Shown one piece after another: positions 16,626 through 24,584 of a stretch of DNA of 64,000 nucleotides. The notes under the pieces are model-generated. The model had not been told where the DNA came from. It did not search any database and worked only from the letters and a program-made list of their open reading frames with translations. This DNA comes from Streptomyces niveus (GTDB lineage: Bacteria; Actinomycetota; Actinomycetes; Streptomycetales; Streptomycetaceae): assembly GCF_002009175.1 (NCBI RefSeq), contig NZ_CP018047.1:992001-1056000 (forward strand), given 5' to 3'. Position numbers and translations under genes: made by a program. How positions within the stretch are numbered: the stretch's first letter is position 1; each line of letters opens with the position of its first letter.

Positions 16626-17584
16626 ACAGCGGCACCATCACCGACGAGCCCAACCGGCCGAACCGTCCCAACCCGCTGACCGGGGTCGTCGTCGCGACCG
16701 CGCTCCCCTACCGGCGGGACCCGTCGGCCCCGGCGGGCCTCGCCGTCGACTACGACACCTACGCGGACCACTGCCGCTGGCTCGTCGACAACGGCTGCGA
16801 CGGGGTCGGGCCCAACGGATCGCTGGGCGAGTACTCGTCGCTGACCGACGACGAACGCCGCACCGTCGCCCGTACCGCCATCGAGGCGGTACGCGGTCGC
16901 GGCAAGGTCGTCGTCGGCGTACACGGACCCGGTTCGCACCAGGCCGTGCGGTGGGCCGAGGCCGCGGCGGAGGACGGGGCCGACGGCGTGCTCTGTCTGC
17001 CTCCGACGATGTACCGGGCCAACCCCGCCGAGGTGGTGGCGCACTTCGAGGCCGTGGCCGCCGTCGGTCTGCCGGTCATGGTCTACAACAACCCCGTGGA
17101 CACCAAGGTCGATCTGACGCCCCAACTGCTCGCGGAGATCGCCGGGATAGACAACGTCCTGGCGGTCAAGGAGTTCTCCGGCGACGTACGGCGCGTGCTG
17201 GAGATCAAGGAGCGGGCCCCCGGTATCGACGTGATCAGCGGCGCCGACGACGTGGCGCTGGAGAGCATGCTGATGGGGGCCACCGGGTGGTTCGCCGGCT
17301 TCCCCAACGTCTTCCCCGCCGAGTCCGCCCGCCTCTTCCGGCTCGCCACGGAAGGGCGGCTGGAGGAAGCACGCGCCCTCTACCGGCCGCTGGTCGCCGC
17401 GTTCCGCTGGGACTCGCGTACCGAGTTCGTCCAGGCCATCAAGCTGGGCATGGAGATGGTCGGCCGTTACGGCGGCCCATGCCGACCGCCGCGCGGCCCG
17501 CTGATCCCCGCCCACCGGGAACAGATCACCGCCGAGATGCGGCAGGCGATCGACTTCCTCGCCGAGGAAGGGCGGCAGGGCTGA
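16622..17584 (+). CDS. DapA-family deaminase/aldolase (LhpC-like pyrroline-4-hydroxy-2-carboxylate deaminase candidate)
   Basis: This 320-residue TIM-barrel protein belongs to the dihydrodipicolinate synthase/N-acetylneuraminate lyase family. The Schiff-base lysine is Lys183 in NVLAVKEFSGD, and the catalytic tyrosine is Tyr155 in PVMVYNNPVD. The substrate loop GPNGSLGEYSSLTDDER is in the family position. In hydroxyproline-degrading bacteria a DapA homologue (LhpC) deaminates the product of D-hydroxyproline dehydrogenase to alpha-ketoglutarate semialdehyde. Its place between the dehydrogenase and the epimerase supports that role here. Residues 1-18 are an Asn/Pro-rich extension. The start overlaps the preceding stop (ATGA) and the stop overlaps the next start (TGATG). 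Confidence 0.9.
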   Translation: MNSGTITDEPNRPNRPNPLTGVVVATALPYRRDPSAPAGLAVDYDTYADHCRWLVDNGCDGVGPNGSLGEYSSLTDDERRTVARTAIEAVRGRGKVVVGVHGPGSHQAVRWAEAAAEDGADGVLCLPPTMYRANPAEVVAHFEAVAAVGLPVMVYNNPVDTKVDLTPQLLAEIAGIDNVLAVKEFSGDVRRVLEIKERAPGIDVISGADDVALESMLMGATGWFAGFPNVFPAESARLFRLATEGRLEEARALYRPLVAAFRWDSRTEFVQAIKLGMEMVGRYGGPCRPPRGPLIPAHREQITAEMRQAIDFLAEEGRQG

Positions 17585-18585
17585 TGCGCAGCGTACGGAC
17601 GATCAGCGCGGTCGACTCCCACACGGAGGGCATGCCGACGCGTGTGGTCACCGGAGGCGTGGCGCCCGTCCCCGGCGCCACGATGGCCGAGCGCCGCCGC
17701 TACGCGATGGAACACCTGGACCCGCTGCGGCGGTTCCTGGTCGACGAACCGCGCGGGCATCCGGCGATGAGCGGGGCGATCCTGCAACCGCCGACGCGTA
17801 CGGACGCGGACTGGGGCGTCCTCTACATCGAGGTCAGCGGCTTCCTGCCGATGTGCGGGCACGGGACGATCGGGGTGGCGACGGTCCTGGTGGAGACCGG
17901 GATGGTCACGGTCACCGAGCCCGAGACCGTCGTGCGTCTCGACACCCCGGCCGGACTGGTCGAGGCCCGTGTGACGGTGCGCGACGGCGTCGCCGAGAAG
18001 GTCACGCTGCGCAATGTCGACGCGTTCGCGCTGGAGCTGGACGCGAAGGTGCGGGTGCCGGGACTGGGCGAGGTCCGGTACGACATGGCGTACGGGGGCA
18101 ACTTCTACGCCATCGTGGATCTGGCGTCCCTCGGGCTGCCCTTCGACCGGGCGCGCAAGGACGACATCCTCGCGGCGGGGCTCGCGATCTCGGAGGCCGT
18201 CGACGCGCACACTCCGCCGGTGCATCCGGCGGACCCGGCGATCCGCGGCTGCAAGCACGTGCAGTTCCTCGCGCCCGGCTCGGACGCCCGGCACTCCCGT
18301 AACGCGATGGCGATCCGGCCCGGTTGGTTCGACCGGTCGCCCTGCGGGACAGGTACGTGCGCGCGGATGGCGCAGCTCCATGCCCGTGGAGAGCTGGCGC
18401 TGGACACGGAGTTCGTCAACGAGTCGTTCATCGGCACCCGGTTCACGGGGCAGTTGGTGGGCACGAGCGAGGTCGCGGGGGTGCCGGCCGTGGTGCCGGA
18501 GTTCTCGGGCCGCGCGTGGATCACCGGAACGGCGAACTATCTGCTGGATCCGGCGGATCCGTTCCCGAACGGTTTCGTCCTCTGA
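17584..18585 (+). CDS. Proline racemase family protein, likely 4-hydroxyproline 2-epimerase
   Basis: This 333-residue cofactor-free epimerase of the proline racemase superfamily has both catalytic cysteines: Cys91 in MCGHGTIG and Cys254 in SPCGTGTCARMA. The two-cysteine arrangement separates proline racemase/hydroxyproline epimerase from the Cys/Thr dehydratases. Placement in the same operon as a D-hydroxyproline dehydrogenase and an LhpC-like deaminase points to conversion of trans-4-hydroxy-L-proline to cis-4-hydroxy-D-proline as the first step. A 3-hydroxyproline or proline substrate cannot be excluded. It is the last gene of the operon. The alpha-ketoglutarate semialdehyde dehydrogenase that would finish the pathway is not in this window. 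Confidence 0.9.
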   Translation: MRSVRTISAVDSHTEGMPTRVVTGGVAPVPGATMAERRRYAMEHLDPLRRFLVDEPRGHPAMSGAILQPPTRTDADWGVLYIEVSGFLPMCGHGTIGVATVLVETGMVTVTEPETVVRLDTPAGLVEARVTVRDGVAEKVTLRNVDAFALELDAKVRVPGLGEVRYDMAYGGNFYAIVDLASLGLPFDRARKDDILAAGLAISEAVDAHTPPVHPADPAIRGCKHVQFLAPGSDARHSRNAMAIRPGWFDRSPCGTGTCARMAQLHARGELALDTEFVNESFIGTRFTGQLVGTSEVAGVPAVVPEFSGRAWITGTANYLLDPADPFPNGFVL

Positions 18586-18667
18586 TCCGACCGCTGCTCC
18601 GCCCTCCGATCCGATTTTCGAGCCGCCCTTCGAGCCGTCCGGGGGCGCCTGTTACGATCGACGGCAG

Positions 18668-18771
18668 CGAAGGGGAGTAGTCCCGAGAACCGCTGGTCGA
18701 CACACTGGACGCCCTAGGGCGTCCCGGCCACCGGGCCGCCGCATACTCTGCGGGGGCGGACGAGACCTTCG
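18668..18771 (+). ncRNA. yybP-ykoY manganese riboswitch
   Basis: The leader of the GDT1-family gene shows the two conserved blocks of this class: GAAGGGGAGTAG at 18669-18680 and GACGAGACCTTCGACC at 18759-18774. The ends pair as P1 (CGAAGG 18668-18673 with CCTTCG 18766-18771), and a GC-rich arm lies between them. The class senses Mn2+ and usually turns on manganese exporters. The next stable hairpin (18788-18809) may be part of the expression platform. The whole gene-free stretch 18586-18896 is occupied by this leader and its downstream region. Confidence 0.85.
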
Positions 18772-18787
18772 ACCAAGGCATGATTCC

Positions 18788-18809
18788 GGCCCGCATCATC
18801 GTGTGGGCC
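18788..18809 (+). promoter_or_regulatory. Hairpin after Mn2+ riboswitch, possible expression platform
   Basis: GGCCCGCA and TGTGGGCC form an 8-bp stem (one G-U pair) around a six-base loop, 16 bases after the riboswitch aptamer. It lacks a T tract and lies about 90 bases before the start codon. It could act as a Rho-dependent or intrinsic stop, or by changing translation. The role is inference. Confidence 0.4.
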
Positions 18810-18896
18810 GCACCATCGTGCCGGGTCGAGTGGTTCTTCCCGTCGCCCCCCGGGTGCCGCACGAGCTACGGCCCGGCCCCGGCAGAAAGCAAGACA

Positions 18897-19478
18897 ATGA
18901 CCTTCGACCCCCTGGCGATTCTCACCGCCTTCGGGCTGATCTTCCTCGCGGAGCTCCCCGACAAGACGATGTTCGCCTCGCTGGCCATGGGCACCCGGAT
19001 GCGGCCGCTGTACGTGTGGTTCGGCACGTCCACCGCCTTCCTCGTACACGTCGCCATCGCGGTCGGCGCCGGCAGCCTGCTGAGCATGCTCCCGGCGATG
19101 GCCGTCAAGCTCGTGTCGGCTGCGCTGTTCGCGTTCGGCGCCTTCGTCCTGCTGCGCGGCGGGGACGACGACGAGGAAGAGGGTGGCGGCAAGGCCGTCA
19201 CCGGCTTCTGGCCCGTCTACACGACCGCGTTCATGGCCGTCTTCATCAGCGAATGGGGCGACCTCACCCAGATCACCACCGCCAACCTGGCTGCCGGCAA
19301 CGGCTGGCTGCCCACCGCGATCGGCTCGGCCCTCGCGCTGATGTCGGTCTCCGCGCTCGCCCTGCTGGTGGGCCGCTTCATCGCGCAGCGCGTGCCCCTC
19401 AAGACCGTGAAGCGCATCGGTGCGGCGTGCATGGCGGGCCTCGCCGTCTGGACGCTCGTCGAAGCGTTCACCCTCTGA
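18897..19478 (+). CDS. GDT1/TMEM165 (UPF0016) family manganese exporter
   Basis: This 193-residue membrane protein is made of two homologous three-helix halves around an acidic linker (RGGDDDEEEGGG, about 83-95). Each half starts with the family metal-binding motif: AELPDKTMF near residue 19 and SEWGDLTQI near 119. These are variants of E-x-G-D-(K/R)-(S/T). Members export Mn2+ (MneA/MneP, Mnx) or exchange Ca2+/Mn2+ for protons. The Mn2+ riboswitch in its leader strongly supports manganese export. ATG 18897 begins MTFDPLAILTAFGL in the right place for the first helix. The gene is monocistronic and convergent with the tetR gene. Confidence 0.92.
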   Translation: MTFDPLAILTAFGLIFLAELPDKTMFASLAMGTRMRPLYVWFGTSTAFLVHVAIAVGAGSLLSMLPAMAVKLVSAALFAFGAFVLLRGGDDDEEEGGGKAVTGFWPVYTTAFMAVFISEWGDLTQITTANLAAGNGWLPTAIGSALALMSVSALALLVGRFIAQRVPLKTVKRIGAACMAGLAVWTLVEAFTL

Positions 19479-19506
19479 CGCGAGGCCGCCCGGGCGCGGG
19501 GCCGGT

Positions 19507-20115
19507 TCAGACGGCCGGCCAGCTCCTCAGGGCCATGTCGGCCACCAGTTCGAGATCCTCGTGGGTGGCGCCGCCGACGGCCTGGACGGCGATGCCGTTC
19601 GCCACGGTCATGACGTAGCGGGCGAGCAGCATGGGATCGCTGCCGGAAGGGAGGTCGCCCTCGTCGACGGCCCGCTGGAAACGGTCGCGGAGTCGCAGCA
19701 TGCCTTCGGTGCGCCAGACGACGAGGGCGTCACGGGCGAAGCGAGCGGGGTCGCCCGCGGCGAGGGAGCCCTGGACGCCCAGACAGCCGGCGGGGTCGTC
19801 GGGCGAGGTGGTGGTGCGGATGGAACCGCGCAGGAACGCCGTGGCCACCTTCAGTGCCGTGGGTTCCCGCAACGCCCGGGTCGCGTACGAGGCGGGGCCC
19901 GCGGCGTAGAGCTCCAGCGACTTGCGGAACAGCGCCTCCTTGTTGCCGAAGGCCGCGTACATGCTGGTACGGGTGATGCCCATGGCGCCGGTGAGATCGG
20001 TGAGGCTGGCGCCCTCATAGCCCTTCTCCCAGAAGACGCGCATGGCTCTGTCGAGGGCCTTGTCGGCGTCGAAGCCTCTGGGGCGACCGATGGGCGCCGT
20101 TCGGTTGAGCTCCAT
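19507..20115 (-). CDS. TetR-family transcriptional regulator
   Basis: This 202-residue repressor has an N-terminal helix-turn-helix (about 10-58, [54 protein letters not shown]). The all-helical ligand domain that follows resembles TetR regulators with a conserved cysteine in the [13 protein letters not shown] segment (about Cys111). ATG 20115 gives [14 protein letters not shown], and ATG 20127 would add four residues. Neither has a strong ribosome site. Its target is unknown. The divergent side has no gene, since the next gene upstream is on the same strand and ends at 20213. Confidence 0.85.
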   Translation of the reverse strand: MELNRTAPIGRPRGFDADKALDRAMRVFWEKGYEGASLTDLTGAMGITRTSMYAAFGNKEALFRKSLELYAAGPASYATRALREPTALKVATAFLRGSIRTTTSPDDPAGCLGVQGSLAAGDPARFARDALVVWRTEGMLRLRDRFQRAVDEGDLPSGSDPMLLARYVMTVANGIAVQAVGGATHEDLELVADMALRSWPAV

Positions 20116-20212
20116 GGGGCACAGCATATCTCTTCTGTACCGGTTGGTCCGCAAGGTCTCCTCCGGGACGTCCGGGCCGGGCGGGCAGGCGGGCCGGGCG
20201 TCGCCGTACGCC

Positions 20213-21256
20213 TCAGACGACCGGTTCCCCGATGCCCAGCATGTTCCCCTCGCTGTCACGGAACCAGGCACCGCGTTCGCCGCGGGCGCCCTTGCTCGGG
20301 TAGTTGCCCTCGATCTCGGCGATCCCGTCCTTCGTCCGGAACCCGGGTGCGTCGACCTCTTCGAACACCACACCGCGCCGCTTCAGCTCCGACACGACGC
20401 TCTCGATGTCGTCGACCGTCAACGCCATCTGCGTGAACGTGCCGGGCGAGGCCCCCGACGACCGGAACAGCACGAACTCCACGCCCCCGCACCGGTACAG
20501 CAGCCCGCCGGGGCGCTCGTCCACGGGCTCCAGACCGAGTCGTTCGGAGTAGAAACGCCGCGCCCGGTCCAGGTCCTGGGCCGGCAGCCGGGTCGCCACG
20601 CGGGCCCCGGACAGAATCCCCTGGTCCTCCGCGGTCATGGCGACGGACCAGGCGCGGATGCCCGCCGGGTCCGAGATGATCTCGATCGTGGCCGGCTCGA
20701 CCGAGTCGATCCGCAGCGCGCCGGCGAACGCGGCCGTGATGTCGTCCCGAGTCAGCCGGTGGGGACCTCTGGCGCCGGGCGTCACAGGCTCCCGGTCGCT
20801 GAAGCAGATCATGAAGTAGCGGCCTCCGGGGCGCAGCACCGCCCGCAGGCCGCTCGCGAAGGCGGTGCGGTCCCCGGGGTCGAGCATGTGGAACAGCCCG
20901 CTGTCGAGCACCGTGTCGAACCGCTCCCCCAGGTCGGCCACCCGTCGCGCGTCGTGGTGGAGGAACCGCGCGGTCAGTCGGCGTCGGCGTGCCTTCTCCT
21001 CGGCGGCCCGCAGCGCGGTGGCCGCCAGGTCCACTCCGGTGGCGTCGAGACCGAGACCGGCGCACATCAGTACGTGCTCCCCGGTACCGCAGCCGACGTC
21101 CAGCACCCGCCCCCGGATGGCGCCGGACCGCGCGAGATCGAGGAACACCCGCTGCGGGCGCCCGATCTCCCACGGCGGCCGGCCGGCGTACAGATCGTCG
21201 AGCCGCTGCCAGGGGTTCGCGGCGCCCGCGTCGTCGGGCGGGGTCGGTCCGGACAT
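20213..21256 (-). CDS. Methyltransferase-VOC (glyoxalase-like) fusion protein
   Basis: This 347-residue protein joins two enzymes. Residues 1-210 are a class I SAM methyltransferase of the thiopurine-methyltransferase-like group: [22 protein letters not shown], motif [22 protein letters not shown], then [16 protein letters not shown]. Residues 215-347 form one or two VOC/glyoxalase modules, with [23 protein letters not shown] and [16 protein letters not shown]. The joint is at about [12 protein letters not shown]. Each domain is common in Streptomyces as a single protein, but the fusion is unusual. No frameshift is needed to join them. The substrate is unknown. Confidence 0.85.
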   Translation of the reverse strand: MSGPTPPDDAGAANPWQRLDDLYAGRPPWEIGRPQRVFLDLARSGAIRGRVLDVGCGTGEHVLMCAGLGLDATGVDLAATALRAAEEKARRRRLTARFLHHDARRVADLGERFDTVLDSGLFHMLDPGDRTAFASGLRAVLRPGGRYFMICFSDREPVTPGARGPHRLTRDDITAAFAGALRIDSVEPATIEIISDPAGIRAWSVAMTAEDQGILSGARVATRLPAQDLDRARRFYSERLGLEPVDERPGGLLYRCGGVEFVLFRSSGASPGTFTQMALTVDDIESVVSELKRRGVVFEEVDAPGFRTKDGIAEIEGNYPSKGARGERGAWFRDSEGNMLGIGEPVV

Positions 21257-21324
21257 CAGGTACGGCCTTCCGTCTCCGGTGTTGTGGGGCGGAGCGCTCC
21301 GCTCGTCGGTTTCACGCCGCGCGG

Positions 21325-22866
21325 TCAGCGGCGCTCGGAGCCGCCGACGCCCTGCGCGTAGCGGAACAGGCCCGCCGGGTCGTACCGGCGCTTGACCGCC
21401 ACCAGGCGCTCGTAGTTGGCGCCGTAGTAGGCGTGCTGCCAGTCACGCAGATCCGGGTCGGGGAAGTTGACGTAGGCCGCGTCGGTACGCAGCCGGCGGC
21501 TGAGCGTGCGGTACATCGCGCGGCTCTGCTCCAGCAGCGCGTCCACATCGGTACGGGCGGTCTTCGGCTTCCACTGGGTGCCGATGTCGATCACGAACGT
21601 GGCTCCGCGGTGGGGGTAGGCGGTCTCGTCCGCGCGGGGCGCGCCGCTGGAGCCGCCCATGGCGAAGAGCGTCACGTACCCGCCGGCGCGGGCCGGTCCC
21701 GGGCGCCAGTCGCGGGTCCATTCGATGATGGAGCGCACCGTCTCCGGGGTCAGCCACCGGTCGGGGACGAGGGACTTGGTGGCATGGGACTCCGGCGACA
21801 CGGTCGCCTTGATGTAGTCCTGCGCGGACCAGAAATCGCGCTCCTCGATGAACGCCTTGGCCGGCCGCAGCCTCAGCAGTCGCCCGAAGATCCCGCGCAG
21901 CTTCTCCTCGGAGCCGAGCCGGTGGCCGAGAATCGACAGGGAAGTGCGGCCGTCGCCCGCGTGGTTGAAGGTGATGCGCAGGTCGAGATCGTTGCCGCGG
22001 TCCGTGTCGAGCAGGTGCTGCGCCTCCTCCATCACCTTCGCGCCCGCGTCCAGGCCGAAGGTGATGTCGAAGACGGTGGCGCGCAGCCGGTTCACCGGTA
22101 CGGCGTCGAAGACGAACGCGGTGTTGATCCCGAAGTTGCCGCCCGCCCCGCCGCGGCAGGCCCAGAACAGGTCGGCGTTCTCGTTGTCGGCGGCGCGCAC
22201 CACGGTCCCGTCGGACAGGACGACTCGGGTCTCGGCGAGCCGGTCGCAAGTCAGGCCCCATTTGCGGTCGTTGAAGCCGAGCCCGCCGCCGAGTGTCAGG
22301 CCGGCCACGCCGACGCCGGGGCAGCGTCCGCCGGGGAAGTACAGGCCCGACGCACGGGCCGCGTACACGTCGGAGTTGGTGGCGCCGCCGCCGAGGTGCA
22401 GCCGGTTTCCCTTCGGCTCGACCTGCCGGATCGCCCGCAGACCGATCACCAGACCGGTGGTGGTCGAGAATCCGGCGTAGTTGTGGCCGCCGGAGCGGGG
22501 CACGAAGGACACGCCGTTCTTCGCGCACCAGCGGACCGCGGCCGCCACGTCCTTCTGTGAGGCGCAGCTGAGGACTCCGGCGGGACGGACCGAGGCGTAG
22601 CGCTGGTTGTCGGCGGTCGCCCGGGCCGCGTAGTCCTCGTCGCCCGGGCGGTAGAGCTTGGCGGCCGGACTCACCGTACGGCGCAGTTCCCGCCAGGCGG
22701 CGGCGTCGGGACGCGGGGCGGTGGCGGTGGCGGCCGTCGCCGGACGACTCCCGTACGCTCCGGCCAGCACGGCCCCGGCCGCCGAGGCCGCGCCCGCGCG
22801 CAGTGCGACTCGCCGGCTGACCTGTCCGCCGGCTTCTTCGCTGACTTGTCGTTCGCTGATCTGCAC
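21325..22866 (-). CDS. Secreted FAD-linked oxidase, berberine-bridge-enzyme type
   Basis: This 513-residue flavoprotein has a Tat signal (SRRVALRAGAASAAGAVLAG, cleaved near ATA at about residue 46), so it should be folded with FAD and exported. The PCMH-type FAD domain carries both sites for bicovalent flavin attachment: His128 in PRSGGHNYAGFS and Cys182 in GGRCPGVGVAGLTLGGGLG. The BBE motif is at the C-terminus (YYGANYERLVAVKRRYDPAGLFRYAQ). Family members oxidise oligosaccharides, alcohols or natural-product intermediates using O2. No linked biosynthetic genes are seen, so an extracellular sugar oxidase is as likely as a tailoring enzyme. Confidence 0.9.
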   Translation of the reverse strand: MQISERQVSEEAGGQVSRRVALRAGAASAAGAVLAGAYGSRPATAATATAPRPDAAAWRELRRTVSPAAKLYRPGDEDYAARATADNQRYASVRPAGVLSCASQKDVAAAVRWCAKNGVSFVPRSGGHNYAGFSTTTGLVIGLRAIRQVEPKGNRLHLGGGATNSDVYAARASGLYFPGGRCPGVGVAGLTLGGGLGFNDRKWGLTCDRLAETRVVLSDGTVVRAADNENADLFWACRGGAGGNFGINTAFVFDAVPVNRLRATVFDITFGLDAGAKVMEEAQHLLDTDRGNDLDLRITFNHAGDGRTSLSILGHRLGSEEKLRGIFGRLLRLRPAKAFIEERDFWSAQDYIKATVSPESHATKSLVPDRWLTPETVRSIIEWTRDWRPGPARAGGYVTLFAMGGSSGAPRADETAYPHRGATFVIDIGTQWKPKTARTDVDALLEQSRAMYRTLSRRLRTDAAYVNFPDPDLRDWQHAYYGANYERLVAVKRRYDPAGLFRYAQGVGGSERR

Positions 22867-23122
22867 AGTCGTTCCCTTCAGCCGCCATCACCCGGGTCGC
22901 CCGTATCGGGCAGGCTCACCATGGAGTGGCGGGAGGAAGCGAGCGGACCACGACACTCACGGGTGGTCACGGTTCACGCGAATGCGCGTGAACGCGCGTG
23001 GCCGATTTCTGGCCGTAGGGCCCGGCCGAAGGCAACCGATCCCCAGCGACAGCTGTCTTGCCCTACGAAGGATTTTCCACCACAGGACATCGTCCGTTCA
23101 CCCGTCCCGCAGAGGTTGTTCC

Positions 23123-24397
23123 ATGCCTACTCCCCCACGCACCAGCCGTACTTCTCGCAACACTCGTGCGGCGGTCACCGCTGTCGCCGCGCTGAGCGGC
23201 GCCGGTCTGATCGCGCTGGGCACGGTGCCTGCCGCGTTCGCCGACGAGACCGAGCCCGCGCTGGTCATCGGTGACATCGCCCCGGTCGACGGTGTGAAGC
23301 CGGGCAGCAGCTTCGATCAGCCGGTGACGGTGGCGAACAAGGGCACGAAGGCCGCGGACAAGGTCTGGGTGTACTACTCCGTCACCCGGGGGCTCGGCTA
23401 CGGGGCGATCCCGTCCAACTGCCAGGCCCACCAGGTCCCGTCCTACGACGAGATGACCGAGAAGTCGAACGTCGTGTGCGAGTTCGACCAGAAGGTCGAG
23501 CCCGGCGTCGTCTACGCGCCCGAGAAGGCTCTCGCGATCAAGGCGCTGGACCGCGCGCTCCACGACGACTTGCGCGTGAGCGTCGGCGGCACCGATCCGG
23601 AGCTGGACGAGAACGCCACGCCGCCGGTCGCCGGAACCGCGCCCGCGGTGAAGCTGGTGGAGCGTCAGGACGGGGACGAGGGCACCGAGAGCGCCGTCGA
23701 CGTGACGGTCACCTCCGTCAACACGGCCGACTACCGTGTGACGGGCGACGAGTTGGCGGGCCGCGTCGGTGAAACGGTCACGCTGAAGGTGAAGTTCACC
23801 AACGCCGGTCCCGGCTGGGTGCTGACGAAGGAGGGGGACCCGCTCGTCGGCGTCCTCATCACGCCGCCCGCCGGAACGTCGGTCGTCAAGCCTCACGGGT
23901 TCTGCGAGCCCAAGGGCAAGGCGTACGACTGCGGCACCAGCCAGCGGTGGGTCAACGAGGGCGGCGGCGAGACCTACACCTTCAAGCTGAGGATCGACAA
24001 GCAGGTGGCGGGCGCGAAGGGTTCGGTGGTGCTGAGCGACGAGCCGCGGCCGTTCGACCCCGACAAGGCCAACGACAAGGCCACCATCACGCTGGACGTG
24101 ACGGGTGGCGGGACGTCCGGATCGGGCGGATCCACCGGCGGCGGCTCGACCAGCGGCTCCGGTGGCTCGACAGGCGGCAGCGGCGACAGCGGCGGCTCGG
24201 ACGGCGGCTCCTCGTCGACCGGTGGTTCCGGCTCCTCCTCGGCCGGCGGCAACGAGTCGTCCACGGCCGGCGGCGACCTGGCCAGCACCGGCTCGTCCTC
24301 GACGCTGCCGATCGCGGGCGCCGCCGCCGCGGCGGTGGTCGCGGGTACCGGAATCATCTTCGTCGTACGCCGCCGCCGGGAGCAGAACCCCGGCTGA
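23123..24397 (+). CDS. LAxTG sortase-anchored surface protein
   Basis: This 424-residue cell-wall protein has a Sec signal peptide (TRAAVTAVAALSGAGLIALG...FA, about 15-41). A 290-residue ectodomain follows, with two DUF11/CARDB-like beta domains (KPGSSFDQPVTVANKGTKAADKVWV and GETVTLKVKFTNAGPGWV). Paired cysteines suggest disulphides. Residues about 330-390 form a Ser/Gly linker that would span the wall. The sorting signal is LASTG, then a hydrophobic helix (LPIAGAAAAAVVAGTGIIFVV) and RRRRE. LAxTG is the motif used by class E sortases in Streptomyces. The ATG has AGAGG eight bases upstream. A strong terminator follows. The ligand is unknown. Confidence 0.9.
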   Translation: MPTPPRTSRTSRNTRAAVTAVAALSGAGLIALGTVPAAFADETEPALVIGDIAPVDGVKPGSSFDQPVTVANKGTKAADKVWVYYSVTRGLGYGAIPSNCQAHQVPSYDEMTEKSNVVCEFDQKVEPGVVYAPEKALAIKALDRALHDDLRVSVGGTDPELDENATPPVAGTAPAVKLVERQDGDEGTESAVDVTVTSVNTADYRVTGDELAGRVGETVTLKVKFTNAGPGWVLTKEGDPLVGVLITPPAGTSVVKPHGFCEPKGKAYDCGTSQRWVNEGGGETYTFKLRIDKQVAGAKGSVVLSDEPRPFDPDKANDKATITLDVTGGGTSGSGGSTGGGSTSGSGGSTGGSGDSGGSDGGSSSTGGSGSSSAGGNESSTAGGDLASTGSSSTLPIAGAAAAAVVAGTGIIFVVRRRREQNPG

Positions 24398-24410
24398 TCC
24401 CGGCGATGCC

Positions 24411-24447
24411 ATCGGCGCCCCTGCGGGCTACCCGCAGGGGCGCCGAT
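24411..24447 (+). terminator. Terminator hairpin after surface-protein gene
   Basis: A perfect 17-bp stem (24411-24427 with 24431-24447) encloses a three-base loop CTA, starting 14 bases after the stop. It has no T run, as usual for high-GC actinobacteria. Confidence 0.85.
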
Positions 24448-24584
24448 CCGGTCGAACGGACTGCATCGGCCTCCGATTGGGTAATTCCTCCCATTGGACG
24501 TGACCGGCAGTACCCGCGACGAAGGCGCGGAAGCTCGCGCAGCACGGTGCGGACACGGTCAGCCGACGATTCCAGGAGGCGTAC

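Noticed and set aside
18780..18896. Earlier in-frame start for the GDT1 gene at 18780
   Set aside because: It would add 39 residues encoded by the riboswitch expression region. The family begins with the first helix after ATG 18897.
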